A stretch of DNA of 64,000 bases, from assembly GCA_963734625.1 (NCBI GenBank), contig CAVTHW010000022.1, positions 124,001 to 188,000 of the forward strand, read 5' to 3'. The stretch comes from CAVTHW01 sp963734625 (GTDB lineage: Bacteria; Acidobacteriota; Terriglobia; Bryobacterales; Bryobacteraceae). The notes beneath the pieces were generated by a model, which saw nothing but the letters and a program-made list of their open reading frames with translations, searched no databases and had not been told where the DNA came from. The position numbers were made by a program, and so were the translations under genes. Shown here piece by piece: positions 47,132 to 56,069 of this stretch (position 1 is the first letter of the stretch; every line of letters begins with the position of its first letter).

Positions 47132-48635
47132 TCAGCGGTCCGTGCCGGAGTAAGAAAGGTTGAAACTCTTGTTGATCACCGGAAAGTCGGCGATGATATT
47201 GCCCTGCACCGCCTCCACCAGCGCGGGCCAGTTGTTGAGCGAAGGATCTTTGATCTTGCATCGCTCCAGGCGATTGCCGGGCCCCGTCCGCACCCAGTGG
47301 AGGATTTCCCCGCGCCATCCCTCGACGGCGCTCAACGCGCAGCGTCCCGGCGGGATTTCGCGGACGGGCAGTCGCGTACGGGCCTTCCGGCAGCGCGGCG
47401 GCGGCCTGGCGGATGATGCCGAAAGATTCCTTCACCTCGTCGATGCGGACCTGCATCCGGTGCAGTACGTCTCCCTCCCGATAGACCGGCGTCTTGAACG
47501 AGACCTGGCCATAGGCGGCGTAGGGATGGTCGCGGCGCACGTCCCGGTCGATGCCGGAAGCCCGTCCGCCGACGCCGACGATTCCCAAGGCTTCGGCCTT
47601 ATCGGGATGCAGAAAACCCGTCCGCTCCAGGCGGTCCCGCGTGGAGTCGGAGGACGTGACCAGCGCGACCAGATCCCGGAATTCCCGCTCGACGATGTCC
47701 ACGCCGCCCAGCAGCGCGGCGACTTGTTCCCGGGTCCAGTCTGTTCGCACTCCGCCAATGCACACCATTCCGCGCAGCAGCCGGCTTCCCGTCAGCGCCT
47801 CGTTTAGAGAAACAACTATTTCTCGCAACCGGCCGGCGTGGGCGTTCGCCACCACGTACCCAACATCCGTGGCGATGGCGCCGATGTCGGCGACATGGTT
47901 GTAGACCCTTTCCATCTCCAGCAAGACGGTGCGCATGAACAGGGCGCGCGGTGGAACCTCGATTTTCGCCGCCGCTTCGATCGCCTGGCAGAAGGCCGTT
48001 CCGTGAGAAAAGGCGGAGTCGCCGGAAATGCTCTCGGCAAGGAAGACGGCGTGGTCGACGGGGAGATGTTCGAAGAGCTTCTCCGTCCCTTTGTGCGTAT
48101 AGAACATGCGCAACTGCAAGTAGAGGATGGGCTCGCCCGCAACGGCGAAATTGAAGTGCCCGGGCTCGATGATTCCGGCATGCACCGGACCGACAGGGAT
48201 CTGGAAGACACCCTCGCCCAGGGTCGGCCGGTATTCGTGCTGCTCCCCTTCGAAGGGCGGCAGTTCCTGGCGGAGCGGAAAATCTTTCCGCAAGGGGTGA
48301 ACGTCGGGCCAGTTATCGTGCAGCGCTACCCGGCGTGGATTGGGATGTCCAACGGGCTCGAGGCCGAACCAATCCTGTATCTCGCGCTCCTGCCAGTTCA
48401 CTGCCGGCAACTCCGCCGCAAGCGACGGAAAACCCGTATGGCCGGCAGGCAGTGACGCTCGAAAGATCAGGTATTCCGGATCACCCGGACGCTCGAAAAC
48501 ATAGTAGATATGGAAGGCGTTCTCCGCCCCGAGCCGGTCTTCGGCAAACACCAGGACGAGCCGCGCCCCCTGCTCCGCCCGCAAGAGCCGCGCGGTTGCC
48601 GGAATGTCCGTCGCATCCAGGCTGGTGTAGGTCAT
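47132..48635 (-). CDS. HyfG/NuoCD-like large subunit without nickel-iron ligands (frameshifted)
   Basis: About 500 residues: NuoC-like domain (1-150, with WQEREIQDWFGLEPVGHPNP and DVHPLRKDFPL) then NuoD-like domain. The L1 motif, CxxC in hydrogenases, reads AESISGDSAFSHGTAF at 199-214 with no Cys. The C-terminal L2, DPCxxC in hydrogenases, reads NKSFNLSYSGTDR before the stop, also with no Cys. The frame shifts near 47385, upstream of L2, and both frames are otherwise family-like. So no [NiFe] site can form. Start ATG 48635 has GGGAG; GTG 48641 would overlap the hyfF stop. Confidence 0.85.
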
Positions 48636-48637
48636 CG

Positions 48638-50131
48638 TCACTCTCCCGCCACCACCCGGGCCGCGCCGCGAATCAATTCGAGCAACGGCGCCGGCAGCCA
48701 GAACCCGATCACCACCAGCACGCCCGCCAGGGCCAGGATCGCCGCGCCCTGCCAGTGGCGCCACTCGGCCGGCTCGACTTGGGTGGCCGGCCCCAGCACC
48801 ATGCCGCCGACGTGCAGCAACGCGCCGGCGAAAACGCCCGTCCCAAACAGGATGAACAGCACGCTCGACAGATAGTGGCCGCCGGCGAAGCCCGCCTGGA
48901 CAATCAGAAACTCGCTTTGAAACAGGCTGAACGGCGGCATGCCGATGATTGCCAGCATCGCCATCAGGAACACCGTACCCGTCAGCGGCATCGCCCGGAT
49001 CACGCCGCCTCCGATTTTCTTAAACAGGTCGGTCTTGAAATGCTGCGATACGTTGCCGGCGCACAGGAACAGCAGCGATTTCGCCACCGTGTGAAACGTC
49101 ATGTGCAGCATGAGAGCCAGCGCGCCGAGCTTTCCGCCGATCCCGGCGGCGGCCGCCATGATCCCCGCGTGGTCGATGGTGTGGTAAGCGAGCAGGCGCC
49201 GGTAGTTCTTCTGAATCAGCACGAACGGCACGGAGATGCCCATCGACAGCATGCCGAACAGCAGCAGCAAGCCCCCTGAAAACTCGGGACCGAGAGCGCG
49301 GCTGGCGAGGATGTGGAAACGAATCAATCCGTAGAGCGCGCAGTTCAGCATGGCCGTCGACAGGATTGCCGCCGCCGGAACCGGAGCTTCGCCATAGGCG
49401 TCGGGCTTCCAGGTATGCATCGGAGCGAGGCCCGCTTTCGTCCCATAGCCCAGCAGGGCCAGGATGAAGGCCAGGCGCAGGGTCGTCTTGTCCAATTGCG
49501 AGGCCCGCTCGGCCAGGAAGGACCAGTTCAACCCGGCCAGAGTGTCCGAGCCCGGCAACGCGTGTCCCGAGTAGTAAGTGAGGATCGTGCCAAACAGCGC
49601 CATCGACAGGCCGACGCCGCCGATGATCGCATACTTCCAGGCGGCCTCTAGCGAAGTGACCTTCCCGTAGAAGGCCACCAGGAATACCGATGTCAGTGTG
49701 GTCGCCTCGATCGCCACCCACATGACCCCCAGGTTATTGGCCACGGTGATCAGCAGCATCGAGAACACAAACAGCGGCGTCAGCGTGTAGTACCAACGGA
49801 GCTTCGAAGCGGCGGCTGCGGCGTCGCCCTCTTCGTCCAGCGCTCCGCTGCGCTCGTCGTCGCGCAGATAGCCCACCGCGTAGACGCTGCATGCCAGCAC
49901 CACCGACGCCGTCAGCAGGATCACCAGGGCGCTCAAATGGTCGGCATAGAGAAAGCCGTTCCAAGTGGCCACGGGACCGCCCGCCAGCACCTGGCCGCTC
50001 AATGCGAGGGACAGCAGAAAAATAGCCGTGAAGCAGATCAGATGAATTGCTTCCATGGCGCCGCGCCGGCGGGCGAAATAGGACAGGACGCCCGCCGCCA
50101 ATGGAACCAGGAGAAGTACGAGCAGGATCAT
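48638..50131 (-). CDS. HyfF-like proton-pumping membrane subunit
   Basis: 497 residues, about 14 membrane segments, a NuoN/M-type antiporter-like subunit. Key charged residues lie in WVAIEATTLTSVFLVAFYG (Glu) and in GYGTKAGLAPMHTWKPDAYG (Lys), followed by NYRRLLAYHTIDHAG (conserved His/Lys region). Cytoplasmic loop with DDERSGALDEEGDAA is unusual in length. It belongs to the ion-translocating arm. The stop overlaps the alternative GTG of hyfG and it starts 9 bp after hyfE. Confidence 0.88.
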   Translation of the reverse strand: MILLVLLLVPLAAGVLSYFARRRGAMEAIHLICFTAIFLLSLALSGQVLAGGPVATWNGFLYADHLSALVILLTASVVLACSVYAVGYLRDDERSGALDEEGDAAAAASKLRWYYTLTPLFVFSMLLITVANNLGVMWVAIEATTLTSVFLVAFYGKVTSLEAAWKYAIIGGVGLSMALFGTILTYYSGHALPGSDTLAGLNWSFLAERASQLDKTTLRLAFILALLGYGTKAGLAPMHTWKPDAYGEAPVPAAAILSTAMLNCALYGLIRFHILASRALGPEFSGGLLLLFGMLSMGISVPFVLIQKNYRRLLAYHTIDHAGIMAAAAGIGGKLGALALMLHMTFHTVAKSLLFLCAGNVSQHFKTDLFKKIGGGVIRAMPLTGTVFLMAMLAIIGMPPFSLFQSEFLIVQAGFAGGHYLSSVLFILFGTGVFAGALLHVGGMVLGPATQVEPAEWRHWQGAAILALAGVLVVIGFWLPAPLLELIRGAARVVAGE

Positions 50132-50139
50132 CGCTTCGT

Positions 50140-50826
50140 CTAGCCTCGCAATCTCCGTAGTTTGCTCACGTCCATCGATTCGAACGTTTCCCGGATTCGG
50201 AACACCAGGATGCCCAGCACCAGCACCGCCACCAGAACATCGAAGAAGACTCCCAGCTCGACGATCAAGGGCATGCCGTAGGTCAGGGAAATAGCCGCTA
50301 GGAAGAGCCCATTTTCAAGCGAGAGCAGCGCCAGGACCTGGGTCAGCGCCTTGCGCCGGTTGATCATCATGAAGAAACCGATCAGGAACAGCGAGATGGC
50401 CACCGCCAGCGTGTTGTGGCCCAGGCTGGCCGACCCCTGGGTCAGGTCCGGGTGGTAGAAGGAATCGGCAACGATGTAGCCCACCAGAGTGAGCCCGCCG
50501 CAAATCACCACCGAGAGCGGCACGTTTAGAAACGGCTCGATCCCCTGGCGGATCTCGATCCGGTCCACCAGCCTTTCCAGCAGCACCGGAACCAGGATTG
50601 CCTTGACGATCAGGGTCAGCACCGCGGCGATGAAGACGTGGGGCGCGCCGTTGAACACCGCGATCGTCCCGGCGATGGCGGCCAGCAAAAACGACTGTAC
50701 GCCGAAGATCCGGATGCTGGTAACCAGCCAGCGTTGCGCGGCCATAAGGATCTGGAGCACCAGCACCAGCGCCGCCATGAGGGTCACGATCTTGTCGCCG
50801 AATTCCGGGTTTTGAAGGAGGTTCAT
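50140..50826 (-). CDS. HyfE-like membrane subunit (NuoK-related plus extension)
   Basis: 228 residues with about seven hydrophobic segments. It shows VLQILMAAQRWLVTSIRIFG at the N-terminus, and the NuoK-like core LSLENGLFLAAISLTYGMPL with the buried Glu, then ELGVFFDVLVAVLVLGILVF with a second Glu/Asp pair. HyfE fits by length and gene order. It acts as the small proton-channel subunit of the membrane arm. Gap of 3 bp from hyfC. Confidence 0.87.
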   Translation of the reverse strand: MNLLQNPEFGDKIVTLMAALVLVLQILMAAQRWLVTSIRIFGVQSFLLAAIAGTIAVFNGAPHVFIAAVLTLIVKAILVPVLLERLVDRIEIRQGIEPFLNVPLSVVICGGLTLVGYIVADSFYHPDLTQGSASLGHNTLAVAISLFLIGFFMMINRRKALTQVLALLSLENGLFLAAISLTYGMPLIVELGVFFDVLVAVLVLGILVFRIRETFESMDVSKLRRLRG

Positions 50827-50829
50827 AGA

Positions 50830-51771
50830 TCAGAACAGGAAGGTTGACACCAGCGCCAGCGCGCCCAGGGTGAAGGCCGCGGCCAGCAGTTCGGGAACGC
50901 GGAAGAGCCGCATCTTCGCGTTGGTCGTCTCCACCAGGACGATGCACCCGCCGAGCAGCGCCAGCTTCAACAGCAGCCAGCCCAGGCTTGCCAGCGTGCC
51001 CGTAAGCGACCAACCCACCTGGATACCGAAGGGCCAGAAGGCGTTGATCAGCAGCGTCATCAGGAGCAGTTGCTTGATCCAGGCGCCCCACTCGAGCAGG
51101 GCCAGGTAGGGACCGGAGTATTCCAGAATCATCGCCTCGTGAATCATGGTGAGTTCCAGGTGTGTGGCGGGGTTGTCCACCGGGATTCTCCCCGTTTCGG
51201 CCATGAGCACCACGAACAGCGCCGCGCAGGCCAGCATCTGTGATGGCGCCAGAAACCGCCACTGTTGGCCAACCGCCACTCGGGCCACCTCCGATAGGCT
51301 GGTCGAACCGGCCCCAATAGCCACGGTGAAGACGGCCAGCATCATGGCGGGTTCCGCCAGGGCCGAGAGAGTCATTTCCCGGCTGCTGCCCAGGCCGCCA
51401 AAGGAACTGCCCGCGTCGAGCCCGGCTAAGGCCAGAAAAAATCGTCCCAGTCCCAGCAGGTAGACCACGGCCAGCGCGCCTCCGAACATGCCCAGCGGAG
51501 CTTCCGCCCAGATCGCGGGAACCATCAGGCCGGCGAGGATGGCCGTCGAGAAGACCACGTAGGGAGCACTCGAAAACAGCCACGAGGCGGTGTTCGGAAT
51601 CACCATCCCTTTGCGCAGGAGCTTGTGCAGGTCGCGGTAGGGTTGAAGCACGCCCGGCCCTCGCCTGATTTGCAAGCGCGCCTTGAGCGTCCGGATAAGT
51701 CCGGTGATGAGCGGAGAGACCGCCAGCAGCAGGACAAGCTGAACCAGAGTATGGAAGAACGCTTCCGTCAT
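50830..51771 (-). CDS. HyfC/NuoH-like membrane subunit
   Basis: 313 residues from ATG 51771 (ATGA overlap with hyfB; the long frame upstream lies inside hyfB). N-terminal LKARLQIRRGPGVLQPYRDL has the NuoH/HyfC signature R-G-P plus DLHKLLRKG. The quinone-site loop is AETGRIPVDNPATHLELTMI with Glu and Arg, followed by HEAMILEYSGPYLALLEW. In complex I this subunit contacts quinone; in hydrogenases it links the catalytic module to the pump. Confidence 0.92.
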   Translation of the reverse strand: MTEAFFHTLVQLVLLLAVSPLITGLIRTLKARLQIRRGPGVLQPYRDLHKLLRKGMVIPNTASWLFSSAPYVVFSTAILAGLMVPAIWAEAPLGMFGGALAVVYLLGLGRFFLALAGLDAGSSFGGLGSSREMTLSALAEPAMMLAVFTVAIGAGSTSLSEVARVAVGQQWRFLAPSQMLACAALFVVLMAETGRIPVDNPATHLELTMIHEAMILEYSGPYLALLEWGAWIKQLLLMTLLINAFWPFGIQVGWSLTGTLASLGWLLLKLALLGGCIVLVETTNAKMRLFRVPELLAAAFTLGALALVSTFLF

Positions 51772-53804
51772 CCGCGCGCTCCGAACAGCAGCAGCAGAAT
51801 CAGGGTGACGAAGATATAGGCCAGGTAGGCGTGAACGCTGCCCGCTTGTACCGCCCGCATGCGGTCGGCTACGGCCAGGATGAGCTTCTGGATCGGGTCG
51901 TAGAGCCGCTTCTCGAAGCTGGGTTCGATCTCGCTTTCGAAACGGATAGCGGTCGGATAGTAGGGCGACACCTCGTAGTCCGCCTGAATCTCTCTTCGGG
52001 GTCGGTAGAGCGTGGAGAAGATCATCCGCAACGGCTTGGAGAAGGCGGTAGCGGTGTACTCGTTGGCCGCGGTCAGGCCGGGCAGTCCGCAATCCCAAGC
52101 CGGTCCCGTCCGGCGGGAAGCCCGGCGTCTACGAACAGCCAAGAACAGCGCCGGGACGGCGGAAATCAAAATCAGAATCACAGCCATCGCCGGCGTCGAG
52201 ATCGTACCGCTGCGCACCGAGCCCGCCGAAATCGCCATGCCGCCCGAGGCGACCAGCGTGGAACTGATGCGGACGCCCAATGTCTGTTCGGTGATTGAAT
52301 CGAATACCGGCAGGAACCAAACCGCCCCCAGCCCGAGCGCGAGGCAGGCCGTGGCGAGAATTGCCATGCCCGCGCGCATCGATACTGCAACCTCACTGGC
52401 CTTCGCGGCTCCCTCGCTTCTGGGAAGAGCCAGGAAGGTGATCCCGAAAGCCTTGACGAAGCACGCCGCGGCCAGAGCGGCGGTCAGCGCCAGCAGCGCC
52501 CCCGCCAGCGGGAACATAAGCCGCGTAAGGCTCGCCGTGGCTCCGAATCCCGCCAGAAGCGCCTGGTAGGTAAACCATTCGCTGACAAACCCGTTCAACG
52601 GAGGCAGCCCGGAGATGGCGATTGCGCCGATCAGGAAATAGAACGCGGTGGCCGGCAAGCGGCGGATCAGCCCGCCCATCTCCTCCATGTTCCGCGTGCG
52701 TGTGGCGGCTAGAACCGAGCCGGCGCCGAGAAACAGCAAGCACTTGAAGATCGCGTGATTCAGCGTGTGATACAAACCCGCGATCAGGGCTAGGGCGGCG
52801 AGATTAGGGTGGCCCAGCGAGCGGAACATCAGCGCCGCGCCGAAACCGGTCAGGATGATGCCGATATTCTCGATGCTGTGGTAGGCCAGCAGGCGCTTCA
52901 GGTCGTGTTCCATGAGGGCGTACAGCACGCCGATCAACCCCGAGACCACCCCGCAGGCCAGCACCAGGATTCCCGCCCATAGCGGAGGCGCATCGCTGAA
53001 GTCGAAAAAGACCCGCGCCATTCCGTAGATACCGGCCTTGATGACGATGCCGGACATAAGGGCGGAGATGTTGCTCGGCGCCACCGGGTGCGCCGCCGGC
53101 AGCCACACGTGAATCGGGATGATGCCGGCTTTGACCCCGAATCCCAGGAAAAACATCAGGAAGACCGCGGCCTCGACCGGCGGCGGCAGCCTGGACGCCA
53201 GCAAATGGAAGCTCGAAAAGTCCAGGCTTCCGCTAAAGGCGGCCAGAATCAAAAAGGCTGCGAGCAGCAGGCCCGTCCCGGCGTGGGACATGATCAGGAA
53301 AAGCGAGCCCGCCTTGCGCGTCTCCTTCTTCTCGTGTTCGAAACTGACCAGACAGTAGGCGGCCAGCGCCATCACTTCCCAGACCAGCAGGAAGAAGAAC
53401 GCGTTTGACGCGGAGAACACCAGCGTCAGGCTGAGCAGCAGAACATTGTAAAAGAAACCCAGAAGCCCGATGCTTCTTTGGCCTTCCCAACTCCGCAGGT
53501 ATCCAAACGAGAAGATCGAGACCGAAACCGCCAACACGCCCAGCGCCAGGCCGAAGAAGGCGGATAGGGGATCCAGGCGGACGGTCCAGGAGAAGAGCGC
53601 CACACCGCTAGGCAGATTCCAACTGGCGGGCGTCGCTCGCGTCAGAGCGATCCAGGAGGCGGCGGTCTCTAGCAGGGCGCCCAACAGCGCCAGCCCAAAA
53701 ACCAAGTGGCGCGCCGCCGCGGGCCGGCGCATGCATGCCAAGCCCGCCAGCGCGCCGGCCAGGTACGCGGCAAGGCCGCCAGTGAAGAGCGGCTCAGCCG
53801 ACAT
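51768..53804 (-). CDS. HyfB-like proton-pumping membrane subunit (NuoL-related)
   Basis: 678 residues, about 16 membrane segments. Features include FLLVWEVMALAAYCLVSFEH with the Glu of the channel, GVKAGIIPIHVWLPAAHPVA with Lys, NISALMSGIVIKAGIYGMAR, and DLKRLLAYHSIENIGIILTG. An extra C-terminal extension ends near YIFVTLILLLLFGARG. It is the distal pump of the complex. The start overlaps the 3' end of the upstream regulator gene by 11 bp. Intact frame. Confidence 0.92.
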   Translation of the reverse strand: MSAEPLFTGGLAAYLAGALAGLACMRRPAAARHLVFGLALLGALLETAASWIALTRATPASWNLPSGVALFSWTVRLDPLSAFFGLALGVLAVSVSIFSFGYLRSWEGQRSIGLLGFFYNVLLLSLTLVFSASNAFFFLLVWEVMALAAYCLVSFEHEKKETRKAGSLFLIMSHAGTGLLLAAFLILAAFSGSLDFSSFHLLASRLPPPVEAAVFLMFFLGFGVKAGIIPIHVWLPAAHPVAPSNISALMSGIVIKAGIYGMARVFFDFSDAPPLWAGILVLACGVVSGLIGVLYALMEHDLKRLLAYHSIENIGIILTGFGAALMFRSLGHPNLAALALIAGLYHTLNHAIFKCLLFLGAGSVLAATRTRNMEEMGGLIRRLPATAFYFLIGAIAISGLPPLNGFVSEWFTYQALLAGFGATASLTRLMFPLAGALLALTAALAAACFVKAFGITFLALPRSEGAAKASEVAVSMRAGMAILATACLALGLGAVWFLPVFDSITEQTLGVRISSTLVASGGMAISAGSVRSGTISTPAMAVILILISAVPALFLAVRRRRASRRTGPAWDCGLPGLTAANEYTATAFSKPLRMIFSTLYRPRREIQADYEVSPYYPTAIRFESEIEPSFEKRLYDPIQKLILAVADRMRAVQAGSVHAYLAYIFVTLILLLLFGARG

Positions 53805-54078
53805 CCGCTCCGCGCTCCCGCAAAAGCTGGTCCACTTCGGCCGAGGAGTACGGCGGCCGTTGGACCGAGAGCACTATCTCAATCTGCTCATCGCGGAGAT
53901 GCTTCTTCTGGCGGAGGTGGAGGATGTATCTCGCCCGATAGCACTGGTCGGCTGCGATGAACGCCGAACCATTCTTCTTCACTATGTTGATCCAACCCTT
54001 TCCTGCGAAATCCAGGAGAGTCGCTTCATCGGTCAGAAGGCCGGTCGCGGCCCGGGAAGTCTGTTGAAATCCAGGCAT
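53794..54078 (-). CDS. Small MerR-like DNA-binding regulator of the hyf-type operon
   Basis: 94 residues from ATG 54078, with AAGGA nine bases upstream; the frame opens at 54183 but that part lies in poor context. The sequence has LLTDEATLLDFAGKGWINIV and DQCYRARYILHLRQKKHLRD, then EQIEIVLSVQRPPYSSAEVD, which looks like the winged-helix plus linker of MerR-type proteins. Its end overlaps hyfB by 11 bp, so it is cotranscribed with the complex and may be its local activator. Family assignment is uncertain. Confidence 0.5.
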   Translation of the reverse strand: MPGFQQTSRAATGLLTDEATLLDFAGKGWINIVKKNGSAFIAADQCYRARYILHLRQKKHLRDEQIEIVLSVQRPPYSSAEVDQLLRERGADVG

Positions 54079-54133
54079 TCTCAGTATCCTTCTGTCGCCC
54101 TCGTGGCGGCGGCTTGTCGTGTCTCCGGTAACC

Positions 54134-54472
54134 TCATCGTTGAGCCGGCTCCGCTTCGATTTCGCCCAGCATCTGAATCGCATCTTCGAGATTGGCTTGG
54201 AAGTAGCGGCGCATGATGTCCAGAACCTCCAATAGGACCGGACTCCTCAGCGAGTAGAATACTTGGTTCCCTTCCTTGCGATTCACGACGACTTGCCGGC
54301 TGCGCAGAATGGCCAAATGTTGGGAAAGATTGGCCTGCTCGAGACCCAGTCGGTCCTGCATGACGCGCGCGGAAAGCTCACCATCACGGAGAACTTCCAC
54401 GATCGCTATTCGGGTGGGGTGTGAAAGCGCTTGGAAGAGGCTTGCCTTGTAGGACCGCAAAAGGCTCTGCAC
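54134..54472 (-). CDS. ArsR/SmtB-type winged-helix repressor
   Basis: 112 residues if the GTG at 54472 is used; the frame extends to 54529 but that would place the operator inside the gene. ASLFQALSHPTRIAIVEVLR opens the fold. The recognition helix region is DRLGLEQANLSQHLAILRSR, and VVVNRKEGNQVFYSLRSPVL is the beta wing. No obvious Cys pair for metal binding is present, so it may sense a redox signal or another ligand. A 55-bp gap precedes the MerR-like gene, so it probably heads the same operon and represses it. Confidence 0.8.
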   Translation of the reverse strand: MQSLLRSYKASLFQALSHPTRIAIVEVLRDGELSARVMQDRLGLEQANLSQHLAILRSRQVVVNRKEGNQVFYSLRSPVLLEVLDIMRRYFQANLEDAIQMLGEIEAEPAQR

Positions 54473-54478
54473 TACTTT

Positions 54479-54507
54479 AGAATATTCGATTCCTCGAATA
54501 TTCGCAA
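54479..54507 (-). promoter_or_regulatory. Promoter and perfect-palindrome operator upstream of the ArsR-type gene
   Basis: GAATATTCGA (54480-54489) and TCGAATATTC (54494-54503) are perfect 10-bp arms around TTCC. On the minus strand TTGCGA (54507-54502) and TATTCT (54484-54479) are spaced by 17 bases and enclose the dyad. The predicted transcript begins close to the GTG at 54472. Such arrangement is classic for ArsR-family autorepression. Confidence 0.72.
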
Positions 54508-54552
54508 GTCTCAATCTTGTCTCATACAAGATGAGCCTGGAGATGGGATGCG

Positions 54553-55510
54553 TTTCTCACACAAGATAAGCCTGAAGGGGCGATGCCGCATGCTCGGTGT
54601 TGATCGTCAGAAGGGAAGCAGGGGAACGGTTGAGCCTGGAACAGATCCGGGCGTTTTTGGCGGCCAGCGATGGGGTGCAGTTCGAGGGCCGGAATCGAGA
54701 GGAGGTATATGGCTGGGTGGACCAACTGGTCGCGGATTGGTGCGACGCTACCTGGAAAAGATGACGGGACTGAGCCGTGCGCAGGTAACGCGCTTGATCA
54801 CGCAATACCTGGCAGGGAGGAAGTCAAGCCGAAGCGGTACACCCGGGCCGACGTCGAGTGGCTGGCCAGCGTGGACGAGGCGCACGAGGCGCTGAGCGGG
54901 CCGGCCAGGGGGAAGTTGTTTAAGCGGGCTTTCTATGATTTCGGCGACGGCGCGTCGATTATCGGGAGACTCGGCCGACCGCGGTGGCCATTGGGGAGCG
55001 GCGGCCGCCACAGCTGGACGGGCGGCCCGGATACCTGCGAGTGGACACGGTGCATCAGGGCGATCTGGACGGGACCAAGGGGGTGTATCACATCAACGCC
55101 GTCGATACGGCGTTCTATCAGCAGCACTTCAATCCCTACCTGAACTTCCATCGGCCGTGCGGCGTGCCTGAGCGCGTGGCGAGCACGAGGGGCAAGGTGA
55201 AAAAGATCTACCGCTGGTATGCGACGCCGTGGGAGATCTTGCGGCAGTTGACGGGTATTGCGGGATACCGGGTGTAACGATCCAAGATCTGGACCGGCAG
55301 GCGCGAGCAAAGAGCGACACCGACGCCACCATGGAGATGCAGCAAGCGAAGCGAAAGCTGTTTGCCGGCTTTCAACAGAGACGGAGCGCATGAAGGTAGA
55401 AGGGCGGTCGAAATGGCGCCCCGACGAAGCATTCCCACTCAAATCAGAAAGGAGGCCCGGGCGGCGGATCGCTTCGCTCCCGCCTTCAGGCTCATTCTTC
55501 AATGAGAAAA
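54553..55510. mobile_element. IS remnant with terminal inverted repeats and a decayed integrase-type transposase
   Basis: The left end 54553-54578 and right end 55483-55509 are inverted matches sharing TTTCTCA and AGCCTGAAGG. A second partial copy of the left-end sequence lies at 54520-54542. The 0.96-kb body contains only parts of a transposase gene. The element separates the kor operon from the ArsR/hyf operon and contains no intact promoter that I can recognise. Confidence 0.7.
54630..55393 (+). pseudogene. Degenerate integrase-catalytic-type transposase (internal deletion, frameshifts)
   Basis: Reconstructed pieces read SLEQIRAFLAASDGVQFEGR, then RYLEKMTGLSRAQVTRLITQ (an HTH), PKRYTRADVEWLASVDEAHE, GYLRVDTVHQGDLDGTKGVY with the first catalytic Asp, and then a jump to FNPYLNFHRPCGVPERVAST and AKSDTDATMEMQQAKRKLFA. 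The rest of the DDE core is missing. Stops and shifts (about 54765, 54980, 55270) confirm decay. The family looks like integrase-core transposases of the IS481/ISNCY type. Confidence 0.7.
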
Positions 55511-55523
55511 TGCTGCCCTAATC

Positions 55524-56069
55524 TCAGGAGCCTGACTTTGTGCCGTACTCGTAGCCCTTATCGAAGGCGCGAAGATTCAGTTCGCGGGAGGCCGGGGGAA
55601 CAGAGTCCTCGACGGCGCGGCGCACTGCGTCCGCACTCAGCAGACCCCCGACCGCGGTGAAGAAACCCACCATCACTACGTTCTGCACCATGCGGCGGCC
55701 CAGTTCTTCCGCCAGGCGGGTGGCGGGCACGCCGTGCAATTGCACGCCCCGCGGGATTCCGTTCATGTGCACCAGGTCCTGCTCGACGATCAGGATGCCG
55801 CCGTCCTTCACCTCGGGAACGAACTTGGTGTAGGCTTCCTGCGACATCGCGATCAGGATGTCCGGGCGCGTCACGTAGGGATAGAGCACGGGGTCCCCGG
55901 AGACCACCAACTGTGCGCTGCATGCTCCGCCGCGCGACTCGGGCCCAAAGCTCTGGGTCATGGTGGCGTGAGCGCCCTCGAAAATAGAGGCCGCTTTGCC
56001 CAGGATTATCGCCGACAGGATGACGCCCTGCCCGCCAAAGCCGGCGATCCGAATCTCCGTTAGTCGCAT
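55524..56069 (-). CDS. korC: 2-oxoacid:ferredoxin oxidoreductase gamma subunit
   Basis: 181 residues from ATG 56069 (GGAG six bases upstream; a GTG at 56075 is the alternative). LTEIRIAGFGGQGVILSAII is the family signature, followed by SFGPESRGGACSAQLVVSGD and RRMVQNVVMVGFFTAVGGLL. In 2-oxoglutarate or related ferredoxin oxidoreductases this domain contributes CoA binding. The start lies inside the korB stop region (10-bp overlap), so translation is coupled. Last gene of the kor operon. Confidence 0.9.
   Translation of the reverse strand: MRLTEIRIAGFGGQGVILSAIILGKAASIFEGAHATMTQSFGPESRGGACSAQLVVSGDPVLYPYVTRPDILIAMSQEAYTKFVPEVKDGGILIVEQDLVHMNGIPRGVQLHGVPATRLAEELGRRMVQNVVMVGFFTAVGGLLSADAVRRAVEDSVPPASRELNLRAFDKGYEYGTKSGS

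Noticed and set aside
46302..48764. One 820-residue protein covering hyfG and the HyfH-HyfI fusion
   Set aside because: The single open frame arises because a frameshift in hyfG lets it read on; the proper HyfG end at 47132 and a separate start at 47129 are both clear.
50830..52098. A 422-residue version of the HyfC subunit
   Set aside because: The first 109 residues lie inside hyfB in another frame and are not membrane-like; ATG 51771 gives a normal HyfC with an ATGA overlap.
46302..53804. Calling the cluster a hydrogenase-4 / formate hydrogenlyase
   Set aside because: The large subunit lacks every Cys needed for the nickel-iron site and no formate dehydrogenase or maturation gene is present.
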